The notes under the pieces were generated by a model, which was not told where the DNA came from, searched no databases, and worked only from the letters and a program-made list of their open reading frames with translations. A stretch of DNA of 34,105 nucleotides, taken from positions 967,910 through 1,002,014 of the forward strand of contig NC_049994.1 in assembly GCF_000003815.2 (NCBI RefSeq). The letters run 5' to 3'. The position numbers were made by a program, and so were the translations under genes. Numbering within the stretch: the first letter of the stretch is position 1; the number at the start of each line of letters is the position of its first letter. Below are positions 1-11,139 of this stretch, in pieces. The stretch comes from Branchiostoma floridae (Eukaryota; Chordata; Leptocardii; Amphioxiformes; Branchiostomatidae).

Positions 1-690
1 GGCCGGACCGCCGCCGCCGTGGCGGCCATGTTTGTTTGTTTAGCGGGGTCTGATACTTTCACAACAAGACAGCTGATATCTACCGAATTTCAGTGCAAAA
101 ATCTGTTATATATTGGCATAAATATAATATATATGAATCTACTAGCTCGGTTTGTGATAAGAATCTGTTTTCTGTGTTTCTTAATAAAGCTTGCTTCTTC
201 TAGCCGTCAACGTTACATAATTTTGCACAAGCAGCACGTCCTGAGTCCGCCAAATTACAAATAAAGCGGTGTCCTACGTGCTTTCAAGAGTGTATATTCA
301 TTCCACAGACACACATTTCCCTAAGTGGTTTCTCACTAGATGTGGCAATTATACCCAGTATATCGAAGAAAGAAAACTATTATATTGTCTGCTCAATTTC
401 TCCGCGTAGTGTGTACGCTGGGTTCCTGCGTTGGGTCAACAATGGCGGGTTTTCCTACCCAAGCTATACCGTGATGCTCTAGCGGCCCGACCCGACCCGG
501 GCGGGACATACAATTTTTTGAGCGCGAAGTTCTATTCGTGTTGAGGGGAGAGTGCTGATTCGCAAAATGATCGGGTCAGGTCCTAATATGCCGTGTCTGC
601 ATTTTTTTCGGCGTAATTGTGTAACTCCCTGTACATTTTGACGTTCTTGATGGATGACAAGCATTATCTTATTTGAAAAACACATGCATA
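1..690. repeat. Left arm of a large inverted-repeat element
   Basis: This stretch reappears, reverse-complemented and slightly diverged, at about 4285-5920. Shared blocks include the GGACCGCCGCCGCCGT and GGCGGCCATGTTTGTTT start, the ACAACAAGACAGCTGATATC block, the GCGGCCCGACCCGACCCGGG block (around 482-501) and GACGTTCTTGATGRATGACA near 640-660. The window opens at the end of the homology, so the true left terminus could lie just outside. No transposase is visible in either arm. Most likely this is a long terminal inverted repeat of a non-autonomous DNA element; an inverted segmental duplication is the alternative. Confidence 0.75.
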
Positions 691-1088
691 TTGTTGTTTC
701 AGGGAATTAAAGTCAAACCCAACCTGTCTAGAAATAGCCAACACTTAAGTATTGGAGTAGAATATTGTTCATAACTGTCCATTGTCACTTGTATATCTAC
801 TATGTTCATACTATGTACTTGCAATTAGCCTTTGGGCACGAACTTGCAAGTAGACTTCTCTATATCAAACCTAGTTAAACGAAAGTTATTTATTTGTACC
901 TTCGAAAGAGCATTTATTTTTAATCGGTACTATCATTTCTCACAACCATATATTTCAAAAGCCTAAAGAACTGTATTGTTTTTTCAAATAAAGCTACAAC
1001 GTACAATCGATACATCATCTTACTGTATTTTTTCCACTCATATCACGATGTGACCATATGATATATAATCACATATGCGACCATATGA
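690..1088. other. AT-rich stretch without recognisable gene
   Basis: It lies between the left arm and the nested Tc1-like element. No coding potential or clear repeat was seen. Short inverted words built on CATATGATATA (about 1053-1092) sit at the Tc1-like insertion point. Confidence 0.5.
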
Positions 1089-2339
1089 TATACACTCAGC
1101 ACAAAGTTTGGAATATCAACTTCGGTTGATCATATTTCTGTTGTATCTGCATCAATTTCAATATATTATATACCTATAGAAAGCTTGCATGATTTTCTTT
1201 CCAATGGTACCAAACTCATTATCAGTGTTAACTCATGGAACATACACTAGGCCTGCTAACGTGAGTGGGTCACGAAAAAAAAGTGCCCAAATTCCCCCGT
1301 TTTTGTTGAAAACTTTATCGTCCGGTTGTTATGGCCGCGGGTGACAATGATTCAATCAATCCGTTTTTCACCTAACGTTTGGTATACAGAACATCCAAGT
1401 TTCTTTTAAGCATATCTGAGTAGAGTATCTTAAGAGTGTAAATTCATGGAACGAGCACCAGGCCTGCTTACGTACAGGGGGTACTAAAGATAAAGTGCCA
1501 AAATTACCCTACTAAAGTCAATCACTCCATTCTGCTCATTTTCTTCTGTCGGTATTGACTTGTGAATGAAGGCAAGTTGAATAAACAGGACATGTCAATC
1601 AAAGCTACTGTTACTCTTTATTCAAGCAAAAAATCTGAACCATGGCAAGAGGTGATCAATCGAGTGCTAGCCATAAGCCATAGGAAGGCTATTCCACCCT
1701 AAGACTGTACTCCAGCATCCAATGGTCCTTGCTCTGTGTGGACTGGTGTTGTAATATTGCATTGACATTTAGTCCAATATTGAAAGGGTAGAATATTGCT
1801 ACTGGATGGAGGATGGTGTCCCTATATCTCACCACATTGGAGTTGCCTGGAATGATGACGAGTCTTGTTTTTCCTATGGCGGTTATACCGCCCCACACCA
1901 TGACGCTGCCTCCACCACCAAATGCCGAAAGTTACTCTTGTCGTGTCAGCGTGCGGTTCTCCTTGCCGCATCCGCGCTTTGATTCTGCCATCCAACTATC
2001 GAAAGGGCACATATACTCTACTCAACCTTTATGTTCCGTATACCAAGTTTGAAGTAAAAAGAGGATTGATTGAAGCAGTGACACACGCGCCAATATCAAC
2101 AGGACGATACAGTGTTGAACAGAAGTAGGGGAATTTGGGCACTTTTTTTTCGTGACCCACTCATGTAAGCAGGCCTTGTGCTCGTTTTCTGTGTATAAAA
2201 CCATGATAAGTTTGATACCATAGGAAAGAAAATCACACAAGCTTTCTATTGATATATAATATATTGAAATTGATCCATAAATAACGGAAATATGATATAC
2301 CAAAGTTGATATTCCAAACTTTTTGTGCCGAGTGTATAT
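1089..2339. mobile_element. Tc1/mariner-like DNA transposon, defective, long inverted repeats
   Basis: The left end (from about 1089, TATACACTCAGCACAAAG) and the right end (to about 2339, reading TATACACTCGGCACAAAA on the other strand) are inverted copies. The inverted repeats extend to about 1430 on the left and 2000 on the right, near 340 bp each. Part of the left repeat recurs directly at about 1442-1515 (CAGGCCTGCTTACGT and AAAGTGCCAAAATT words), which recalls the IR/DR layout known in some Tc1 elements. A TA dinucleotide is present at both ends, as expected for this superfamily. A broken Tc1 transposase lies inside on the - strand. The element is nested within the 1-5920 element. Confidence 0.8.
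1640..2010 (-). pseudogene. Tc1-family transposase remnant (DDE integrase-like)
   Basis: The longest open part, 1689-1901 on the - strand, encodes a peptide with MVWGGITAIGKTRLVIIPGN. This is the strongly conserved Tc1 transposase block 'GGSVMVWGGI...GKT.LV...GN' followed by 'RYRD.IL'. Upstream, in the same frame but behind a stop, lies SAFGGGG, and further upstream are arginine-rich residues like the family's 'RRRGERF' region. Downstream the catalytic 'DNARPHTA' block is lost by substitution and frameshift, although a fragment resembling 'PIEHLW' can be traced near 1650. Full Tc1 transposases have about 340 residues; only about a third is recognisable here. It is inactive and any movement would need enzyme supplied elsewhere. 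Confidence 0.78.
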
Positions 2340-3230
2340 CAACATGTTCATAAAAAAGAACAACTTTACTTACAGGTTATCAAACAAGCTCAAAGCGTTT
2401 CAATCAAAGCTGGGTGTTGTACCGACACACGGGCATTGAATTTTGAACAAGAATGGTATTAAGTCTTTTGTAGCAGGACACAAGCGACTTTCAAAGGTAT
2501 GATCTTTATTGACACTCCGCCGACGCGCCGTGGACATTGTCTAACAAAAGCCTCCACGCGCGGATTTGCCTGTTGTTAGCACCTCGGTCTTTAGATTTCC
2601 CGTTTGTTGACTTTCCCGTCGTTGTTATTTATGACCCATTCACACCCAGTCTGTAAAAATGACACACATATCAAATACTTGTTGTTTTTATTGATTGACC
2701 CGTCACATATACAGTTTCTCATAGTAAATCACCGCCACTGCAAACATTTAAATCTTCTTTTTCCTCGAAATTTTGCTAAAAATTACAGTATCACACCGAG
2801 GCCCTCGACACACCAATTGTTATTTTTATCAATAATTTTTATTATTCCGAACGAACGACAAAGAACTACCATCATCAAATTACGAATCAGCTGCCACAAT
2901 CTCCGTGTGGAAGAAGCCGAACAAATGTATTAGAATAGTTTTGAATAGAACCCATGTTTTAGATTAGTCGTACAAACCGTGTATACTGTATTACGACCTT
3001 TCGTATTTATATGCCTGTATTTGGCCGTGGAGAGACAATGGAAAAAATTGGTAGGTTTAGCTATCAGATGGGTTATATTTGATTTTGCAGGGATCCATGT
3101 AGAGAAACTTGGGATTGTGGAGGAATGTCACACATTTACATTTACATTGATGCAATTGTAGCTAGGACAAAATAACAAGCCCCGATTTGCATACAATACA
3201 TTTCAGGATTTTAATCATTACCTAAGGTAT
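2340..3230. other. No gene seen; AT-rich interior of the inverted-repeat element
   Basis: ORFs here are short, low-complexity and lack family motifs. On the - strand at about 2498-2512 an AATAAAGATCAT string resembles the 3' end of a LINE (compare 32395-32425), but no coding sequence accompanies it. Confidence 0.45.
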
Positions 3231-3234
3231 GTAC

Positions 3235-3720
3235 ATACCAAAAATAATGCAAATCCACCAACCCCTCCTAGACTTATACTTTACCAAAGATAATGACAAA
3301 ATCGCCCGGTGCAGTACAAAACAAGCCGCCAGGAGGCCAAAATTTGCACTACTTAATCCCTGCCCAGAGACGTATCCACTACCCAAAAAGCGTAAACCTG
3401 ACACTTCAGGATAACTATAACGCCAACTTCAACACTCCGCTGCAGTACCGCAACTTGTCGCCAGGATGCCCATTATCGAACTTGACCGTCGTTTTCCAAA
3501 CCCCTAAATAACTACCGAATATAATGCAAAACGATCCACAGCGTCAAAAGTTATCTTGTACGCAAATACACACACGCACACACTCACCCCGCTGCACTCG
3601 CGACAGAAAGCGCCAACAGTACCATTTTCGTACAAAACCTCGCTATACGCAACCGCAACTCAAATACCAAATATCGCGACATTCCATCCACAGCTACCAA
3701 AGTTATTTGAGATTGACCTA
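3235..3720 (+). repeat. Dispersed repeat with 'CCAGGAGGCC' core and CA-rich tail
   Basis: The segment has GCCAGGAGGCCAAAATTTGC, GCCAGGATGCCCATTATCGA and GTCAAAAGTTATCTTGTACG followed by ACACACACGCACACACTCAC. The same order of words (AGGAGGCCCAAAATCT, GTTCTTGAGTTATCTTGTTG, CA-run) recurs at 7860-8030, so these are members of one family. The ORFs in it lack protein-family motifs. It could be the 3' part of an RTE-like retroelement; that is a guess from the layout. Confidence 0.5.
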
Positions 3721-3772
3721 TATACTGGGACACAAAAAATTTTCTAACCATAACATGACCTTCTTGGCGAAG

Positions 3773-3950
3773 GTAATAATGGTACTTCCAGACTCCTGTA
3801 CAGGGACCACTTGCTGTGTCTGTTGAAAACAGTTGTATTTTTGTAAAAGTAATAATGGTACTTCCAGACTCCTGTACATGCAGGGACCACTTCCTGTGTC
3901 TGTTGAAAACAGTTGTATTTTTGTAAAAGTAATAATGGTAATTCCAGACA
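3773..3950 (+). repeat. Tandem repeat, 76/80-bp units
   Basis: Two full units (3773-3848 and 3849-3928) and a partial third (3929-about 3950) begin with GTAATAATGGTA. The second unit carries a 4-bp insertion (ACATGCAGGG instead of ACAGGG). The units are nearly identical, so the expansion is recent. Confidence 0.85.
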
Positions 3951-3959
3951 GTGGAAATT

Positions 3960-4285
3960 TGCCTTTAATCACCGGAGATCTGTTTGTTCACTAATAAATG
4001 ACATTTGAATAAAGACATTTGAATCTGTGTTGATTTTTAGTTTATTGTTATTGACAGTTTATACAGAAATACTGTCTCAACTTTATTGTTGTGACACATA
4101 CTTCCTAATAATCTGGTTTGGACCATCGTAAATTTGGGATCATTGGAACTTATTTTGGGACCACTTTTTATGGGACAATAGGGGAAAGCTGATTTCGAGG
4201 CATACATACCTCCAAGAAATCCGTCCAGCCGTTCTTCTAAGGTACAAAGTAATGAAATCCTTTTAACAAGGAAACAGCAACATGA
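3960..4285. other. No gene seen
   Basis: Plain AT-rich sequence between the tandem repeat and the right arm, with no recognisable motif. Confidence 0.45.
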
Positions 4286-5922
4286 AGGTTTTTTTTTAAA
4301 ATAAGATAATGCTTGTCATTCATCAAGAACGTCAACATAAATAAGAAATTGCACTCATGATAAATATAGATATATATTTATTATTTAGTATCAATCCGAG
4401 TCCCTGGCACTCAACACATCGTCACACTCACGCCCCACAATCATTTTTTTCACGCACCGGTAACTTTTAGGGGCTTTCTTGTTTGACGTACTTGTCGGGC
4501 TATCTTTTTTTACATATTTCCCATTGAGATGCCAATTACCGGGGGCCCCAATCTGCATAATGCAGCCAGCGTGGGTCCTTTGTTTACAATCGGATCAGTT
4601 TGTAAACACTCACTTCTTTAGGGCTTTGCGGCCTTCCACAAGCACTGGTTCGTGATTTCCAGCATATCGGGACTAGGTTCTTACGCCGAAAAAATGCAGA
4701 CCTGACCCGATCATTTTGCGAATCAGTACTCTCCCCTCAACACAAATACAACTTCGCGCTCCAAATTATTTATGTCCCGCCCGGGTCGGGTCGGGCCGCT
4801 AGAGCATCACGGTATAGCTTGGGTACGAAATACCGCCATTGTTGACCCAACGTACACACTACGCGGAGAAATTGAGCAGACAATATAATAGTTTTCTTTC
4901 TTTGATATACTGGGTCATATATAATAATTGCCACATCTAGTGAGAAACCACTTAGGGAAATGTTTGTCTGTGGAATGAATATACACCCTTGAAAGCACGT
5001 AGGACACCGCTTTATTTGTAATTTGGCGGACTGGACGTGCTCACGGCTTGTGCAAAATTATGTAACGTTAACGTTGACGGCTAGAAGAAGCAAGCTTTAT
5101 TAAGAAATACAGCAAACAGATTCTTGTCACAATCCGAGTAGATTCATATATATAATATAGCAGATTTTTGCACTGAAGTTCGGTAGATATCAGCTGTCTT
5201 GTTGTGAAAGTATCAGGACAACTCGGCACCTGGGACGACTCGGCACCTAGCCAAGTGGGAAACTTGGCACCAAGAATATGACATAAAATTGTGAAGGTTT
5301 GTGAGAAATGCAAGATGTTTAACTGCAACTGAACATTTCTCTCACTGCAATAACTTGTAAGTCATACAGTCGGCACAATTTTACGGACATTTTGAGGCTC
5401 TGAACGTCACTTCAAGGTACGTTAACTTTGAACGGCCGAGGCTCTGTCTATATCAGATCGGTCATCTCAACGCGTTTTTGAAACCTACAAACAGTTGAAA
5501 TTTATGACCAACAAAATATATTGAACTGCAAATTACATCTATATTCATTTGTACTAACTTGCAAACACGGTGATATAGAAGAGAAGTAGAGTGACATCGT
5601 GAAAGAACGCCGATATAACAACTAAAAAATGGCGTCGCCGGCGGCGGCCCGCAACATGTTTTGGGGGTCTTGTATCCTAAAAATTTGTATCCAAAACGTT
5701 ACCTTGTGGGGTGAGATTGATTTGTACATTCTTATGTCACTTCTTATGCTGCCGGAATGATAGGATTATCATTCTTCGAGTGCAAAATATAAAAGTTATG
5801 TGCCGAGTAAGTATGGTGCCGACTAGGGCCGAGTTGTCTCAGGTGCCGAGTCGTCTCGAAACCACAAACATGTACTCTGCAATGAAAACAAACATGGCCG
5901 CCACGGCGGCGGCGGTCCGACC
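4285..5922. repeat. Right arm of the large inverted-repeat element
   Basis: This is the inverted partner of positions 1-690. It is longer because about 360 bp (roughly 4330-4690) have no counterpart in the left arm and because a separate MITE (5216-5857) has been inserted. The GC-rich end GGCGGCGGCGGTCCGACC (about 5905-5922) mirrors the first bases of the window. The arms differ by scattered substitutions and small indels, so the element is not very recent. Confidence 0.72.
5216..5857. mobile_element. Palindromic MITE with GACTCGGCACC ends
   Basis: The left end starts GGACAACTCGGCACCTGGGA. The right end, read on the other strand, starts GAGACGACTCGGCACCTGAG. The terminal repeat of about 35 bp itself contains two copies of the ACTCGGCACC word. 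The corresponding left arm of the host element (around 42-55) lacks this block, so it was inserted into the right arm after the arms were formed. No coding sequence. Flanking duplication is not clear. Confidence 0.72.
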
Positions 5923-5939
5923 CGTCGTCTCATGCATTT

Positions 5940-6263
5940 TCTGACGATTTCTTCATTCCAGGGCCATGGGTAGATTATTCTGTGGCAAAACATAGCGACC
6001 TGTCATGTTTACTCATCAAAACATACTGTATTTCAGTAGATTGTACACTCCTTCATGTGTTTTCCGGTGTTTTCCGGTGGTTAACTGTGTTTTCCTGTGT
6101 TTTCCGGTATTAAGACTGTCCCCCTAAACAGGCTATTGACACACCGAGATGCCACCCAGCCAATCAGAGCTTGTAACATGCCTTTCCCGACATTATTTTG
6201 CTGGGCTCTTGTCTCATTACAAACTTTTCACACAAATAACAGTTGATTAGACATTTTTCGGAA
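5940..6263. repeat. Mostly unique sequence with a TTTTCCGGT mini-repeat
   Basis: Positions about 6057-6110 hold four imperfect copies of GTGTTTTCCGGT or GTGTTTTCCTGT. Otherwise nothing is recognised in this stretch. Confidence 0.55.
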
Positions 6264-6271
6264 GATTAGAC

Positions 6272-7449
6272 CAAGGAGCTTTTATCAGTAGGAGAGAGTA
6301 CGGATCAGTTTCCATTGTTCGTATGTTCGTAGCGGGCGACAAAATTTTATTAACACCCACGTGTCAAAAACCCGCATCTGCATACATTTCACCCACGCAA
6401 GCTTTTGTTTTCCCTTTGTTTTCATGGTGGGGCGGCCTGGGGATACAAACATTGTGTGTAGCGATCTGATTTTTGCGATTTTGTCGACGATGTTGAACAG
6501 AAGAGTAACTTCGGAATACATACAGCGGCGGCAATATTCTCTCTGACTGAGGGTGAAATTTCAAAGCCATACGGCGACCGGACAGCGCCGCCGCTCGGGT
6601 ACGGGCTAAGCCAAAAGGCAAAATTGTCTGAGGCAAAGTCTACGAAAAAAACTGGTAATATTCCTACAATTAATGATGACTGTGAAAAACCTGACTCAAT
6701 GATCACAGGGACCAAGTTTTTTTTAAGTATGCAACAGATATATTTCATAAATCGATACAAATACAAAGTTCAAAATTATGCCTGGAGAACTCAAGACATT
6801 ATATACGAAAACCCGATCGTAACGAAAACCATGAAAACTATGCTCTCCCGCCTTACCTTCACCTTATTCCAGGCTTGATGTATCCTCTAAAAACACGGGT
6901 GGTTCGACAAAAATGAGCAAGGTTCGACCAACAGTGAACACGCCATTTTACCGAGCACATCATCAACAGTTACGAAAAAATATCAGCTAAATGAAGAAAA
7001 ACGTCATATTTTTTTAGTAGCCATCTGAAAATACATGTGAAAATTCATAATTCTATCGCAAGAAAACAGACCTCGATCCGCGAAAATAGGCCTAAACTGG
7101 CCCATGTTTGTTGTACGGCGAAGAGAAACATATCAAACTGTCCGCCATTGTGCCATCTACCGGAAGATGACGTAATCACATGCCTGGCGAGTTTTCCAAA
7201 TAAGGGAATCGTCGGAAACCTGACCCACTTCGCCTCTTGCCGATCGGGCTTCGGGCTGGCTCGAGGGCTATGACGTAATGGCGTGGCTCATAAGCATAGA
7301 AACCGCGCCAACCGGCGCTACGAACATCAGATCAGACGGGCGCCGCGCAGGGCAGTAAACAAAGCCGGCGCTGCGGGATTTAACGGGCCAAACAAAGGCC
7401 CACAGCGGGCGGGTAACTCCATACTCTCTCCTCCTGATAAAAGCTCCTT
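6272..7449. mobile_element. Non-autonomous hAT-like DNA element, 1178 bp, with intact TSD
   Basis: The left end begins CAAGGAGCTTTTATCAG and the right end is its inverse (CTGATAAAAGCTCCTT). Both are followed inward by GGAGAGAGTA and its inverse. A perfect 8-bp direct repeat GATTAGAC flanks it (6264-6271 and 7450-7457). An 8-bp target duplication and a C-A-start inverted repeat fit the hAT superfamily. The interior is GC-rich (for example GCCGCCGCTCGGGTACGGGC near 6589) and contains no transposase-like reading frame, so transposase must come from elsewhere. Exact flanking duplication suggests a fairly young insertion. Confidence 0.82.
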
Positions 7450-7457
7450 GATTAGAC

Positions 7458-8080
7458 ATTAGAATCTTTGAATCTTGGAATGAACGGACGTTATTCTAGT
7501 TATACCCTACATTTGGATACCTGTTAATACAACCCCCGCATCGTGAGAGTTGGGCATGGCTTAGTGGTTAGTGCGTTGTCCCGCGAAAGTTCCCCTCATT
7601 TGCATAATTAGTATTTCATTTTGTACAATTTGGTCTAAGCTACATGTACCTAAATACCAGAAATCATGAAAATCCGTTGTTTCCTTCTTGAGTTATCCTC
7701 TTCAGAAGTTTTTGACAGACATGACCCTGCTATCCCCAAACTAGCTGCTAGGGGGCCCAAACTTATGTCACTTCTTCCTGAGCTCAAGAGCTATAATTTG
7801 ACTTCTCAAAATGGTGACCATATATAGCTTTTTAAGAACAAGACATAGCAAAACTGGAATTTGCGCTGCAGTACCTGCTAGTAGGGAAGCCGTTAGGAGG
7901 CCCAAAATCTAATAATTTCCAGCTTTTATCTCACTCTACCAATACACCAAGTATGAAACCAATCCATCCAGCCGTTCTTGAGTTATCTTGTTGACAGACA
8001 CACACACACACACAAACACACACACAAACACTAGTGAAAATATAACCTCCACTTTCTTAGATATTTCATGGAGGTGAAAA
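7458..8080. repeat. Old dispersed repeat, CA-rich tail
   Basis: It carries the words GCCGTTAGGAGGCCCAAAAT (about 7880), CCATCCAGCCGTTCTTGAGT (about 7966) and a CA dinucleotide run (about 7988-8030), in the same order as the repeat at 3235-3720. The CTCATTTGCATAATTA word near 7596 recurs near 23225. Its start (about 7555-7585) looks faintly like the first half of a tRNA (GGCTTAGTGGTTAGTGCG) but there is no B box. Confidence 0.5.
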
Positions 8081-8439
8081 TAAAGTTGCTGTATTTGGTC
8101 ATTTTTCTACATTATGAGTTGAATCTACCTTTTTACACTGCACAGCAATACTTAGTATTCTGATGTATGGATACGACTTTGTTGTGCCTTGAGGATGTCT
8201 TAGAATATGCACGCTTCCCACTGACACTTGAGTTATCTGCCATTTTATCCAACTTTCCAACAAACCAAGAAATGCCTCAGAACGCTTTCGTTGGTTTGCT
8301 CGAATCATACAGAAGTTTGTTGAAAGTCCCCGCTTTTGCATTGTTAATTATGCTAGAAATGTGACAAAATGATGCAGATATGTTGAAAATAAGTCAAATG
8401 TCACTGCAGTACTGTACTGTAAGTGTGGCAGGTAACGGG

Positions 8440-8965
8440 ATGAACGCCTGCCGCTATAATCAATCTGTTCATTTTGTAATCGGTAAAGATCCGGTCCGCT
8501 GATATTTTTCATGTCGTTTTTTTCCGGACTGGTCCAACCCCAAATATACAATGTAAAGAAGAGCAGCCCAGAAACATGTCCACCAACAAGAGTTCGTAGA
8601 CTGACATGTACCAAATATCATGATTGCAATTGCATGTTTTGTTTTGGAAATATAGCTCCGGAAACGCATCTTCCACACACTCAAAAGGCTAGCATTGTCT
8701 AACACCAGGAGGCCCAAAATCAAATCTGACCATCAGCCCACCAGCACAAACCCATGCACTAGATATCATTACAATTGACACATTTTGTGCTGGAGATATA
8801 GCACTAGAAATGCCCCTTCCACACTCAAAAGGCTACCTGCAGTGTCAAGTTCAAATACCAGGAGGCCCCAAATCAAACCTGACCAGCAGGCCACTACCAC
8901 CAACCCATGTACCAAGTATCATTCCAATCGCACGTTTTGTTCTGGAGATATAGCGCCGGAAACAC
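8440..8965 (+). repeat. Degenerate tandem repeat, about 150-bp period
   Basis: Three diverged units share CATTTTGT..TGGAGATATAGC, a CCACACTCAAAAGGCTA word and CCAGGAGGCCCAAAATCAAA. The ATATAGC word falls near 8651, 8797 and 8949, and the GGAGGCCC word at 8708 and 8861. One unit-like segment recurs on the other strand at 25300-25400. The short ORFs that span it are frame echoes of the repeat. Confidence 0.7.
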
Positions 8966-9109
8966 CGCACCACATGTAAAATGTTGAAATGGACCAGATC
9001 TAAAACACTTCCCCCAAAAAAAGGGATTTGAATCATCACCCCAGTCCAAATCTGTTTTAAAAAAATCACCCCTCCGTGCATTTACCCCTCTGGCCTGTGG
9101 AAACTAATC

Positions 9110-9830
9110 CAAAATTCCACCAAAAATTCCTAAATAAATCATTTTTGATATTTAAACTTGGATTCTTTGAATGAATATCCAAGACACCTCTATGCCAAAT
9201 TGTCATTTGGTTGTAGTACCAGGGTACATGAGCCAAAAATGACCAAAAATTGCAAAATTAGTCATTTTGTAATACTGTGTGCTAAAAGTATTTTTGAATC
9301 CATGGGGACATATGTCCAAGGCACTCCTAATCCTATACCTAATTTTAGGTAATTTGGTTATAAAAGGAGGGTACAGGAACCAAAAATGTACTTTTTTGGC
9401 CAAAAAAATTGCAAAGTTACTATAGTAATCATTCTGTTATTGAATCTATATGGGCACCACTGCACCGAATTTCAGGTCATTCAGTTGTGATACCAGGGCA
9501 CAGGTATCTAAATAAAATCATTTTTGAAGGCACATAGATTCTATTGCAAAAATGAAAAAAAGAAATTGTCTGGGGGTATTAGTCCATTTTACTCTTGTGC
9601 CAAATTTCAGGTCATTTGGTTCAGAAATGACAGGGGTAAATCATGAGGAAAGACATTGCAGTTCTACTATACCTGTGGTATGGGTGAAATGTAAAGAATC
9701 GGATAAGTTATAATTGTCTTGTAATGCATTTAATATGTAAAGCTATATGACTTTTAACGTTTAATATTATCACCTCCATGAAGTACTCACAGTCTTTTTG
9801 CAAGTGTGTGTGTGTATGTCTGTCTGTCTT
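9110..9830 (+). repeat. Degenerate repeat series with 'TTTCAGGTCATTTGGTT' word
   Basis: Segments with CCAAATTTCAGGTCATTTGG-like words recur at about 9195, 9340, 9468 and 9600 (period roughly 130-145 bp). They are interleaved with ACCAGGGTACA and CAAAAATGACCAAAAATTGC words. The stretch ends in a GT/TGTC run (about 9806-9828) that faces the CA run at 8000, so 8000-9830 may be two opposed copies of one family. No coding sequence. Confidence 0.5.
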
Positions 9831-9839
9831 GTAAAATCA

Positions 9840-10430
9840 TTCTTTATTCATAGACAGAAGAAAGATACATACATCCCAGGTCATGTGGGTCATTACTGAC
9901 CGAGCATGCAGGGGAACATTAACAGTGTTAGTGTCATAACTTTAAAATCATTATATTGCACAGTTGTCTCAATTACATTTAAAATCACGATATGTTTGTT
10001 TTTCAGTCATCAAAATAGTCATTATAGATGGTAATTCATACAACTTTGAAAGAAAGAAACATGGCTTACTAGTATTCAGTCACGTGATCCACCCCCTAGC
10101 AACTACCTGGACGCCATGGCAATGAGCAAAGTTGGCCATTTTGGGGTCCACTTTGAGCACGGCTCACAGCGGCTCGCTAAGCAACTCTCCATAAAAATTG
10201 AAAATATTTCTTATACAATGCACAATTTCCCCTCAAAATGTTTAGGTTCGTAATCACAGTGTGCTGTCTTGTGGTGGGATGTTAATCTAGATAATTTTCA
10301 ACGACGGTCGACTGGGTTTGGCACAATGTAAATACATGTAACGTTATACTGCGCTATACTCCACTAAAGCAGGAAGAGCTAAAAAGAGCCGGACAAACAG
10401 CGAAGACAAAAAGTGAAAAACTGATAGGAA
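9840..10430. other. No supported gene
   Basis: Mixed sequence. A GC-richer part (10080-10180, CACGTGATCCACCCCCTAGC) may be the end of an old DNA element, but no partner repeat was found. No splice-flanked coding block was recognised. Confidence 0.4.
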
Positions 10431-10773
10431 GATCAAAGTCCCAGGTTCTGTGAAGAATTTCTATGAAACAGTGTCATTAGCTAAGTTTCGATTGTGTTTC
10501 ACTAGCAAAACACATTTGGCGTTGATCCGTAGGGGGTCAATGGACTCTATGATCTGTCTGTTATGTGCTTTAATACTGAGTTGTTTTTGAATGTGTACCA
10601 TCCTTGCTGGAGAGAGATGCCGCAGTGGCTCAGAACGTGGTGGAGTGTTTCCCGGTTGCCACACAGTTTACATCTGTCAGTGTTACGTTTTCCCCATTCA
10701 AGTGGTCAGGTTACAGAGTGTGGGGAGGGTGTCAATGGAGGCACGCACAGCGAAACTGAGGATAGTCCCCTCG

Positions 10774-11139
10774 CAGGGCTCGAAATACTGGGTGCATGTG
10801 CACCCTGGACGTGGGTGGTGCACTCAAAATTGGAGCTGTGTACCCAATTATTTTCTGTGGGTGCACAGGGTACACCCAAATATTTTCTTACATTTATGTA
10901 TGTAAAGATATCAAAGTATACTAGTATTAGTACATCATATTCTTGACATCTAAGTGTTAAAAGATAATGTCTATCATGGTACTTGTTTAATAATTCTATA
11001 GCTTGTAACTAAGTTTTATTACTAGGTTATTACTTAGATTTAAGTGGTGCGCCCAAAACTTTTTTGGTGCACCCAACTTTTTAAGCTGGGTGCACCAGAC
11101 TGCAGTGCACCTAATCCCAAAAGTGAATTTCGAGCCCTG
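10774..11139. mobile_element. hAT-type MITE, 366 bp, inserted in the LINE pseudogene
   Basis: The ends are CAGGGCTCGAAAT and its exact inverse ATTTCGAGCCCTG. CCCTCG flanks both sides (10768-10773 and 11140-11145). Removing the insert rejoins the LINE peptide (MDNLPRG then TILSFAVRAS), which proves insertion. The interior holds repeated GGTGCACCC words that can form nested hairpins. A second copy lies at 17280-17645. No transposase is encoded. A CAGGG-start repeat is usual for hAT elements. Confidence 0.85.

Noticed and set aside
2022-2363. 113-codon - strand ORF
   Set aside because: It lies almost wholly in the right inverted repeat of the Tc1-like element, where no protein is expected.
7555-7590. 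tRNA-like start GGCTTAGTGGTTAGTGCG
   Set aside because: There is no B box or T arm downstream within tRNA distance, so it is at best a worn SINE head.
10563-10946. 127-codon + strand ORF and its overlapping 104-codon neighbour
   Set aside because: They read the complement of the LINE zinc-knuckle region and then run into the MITE at 10774. They are shadow frames.
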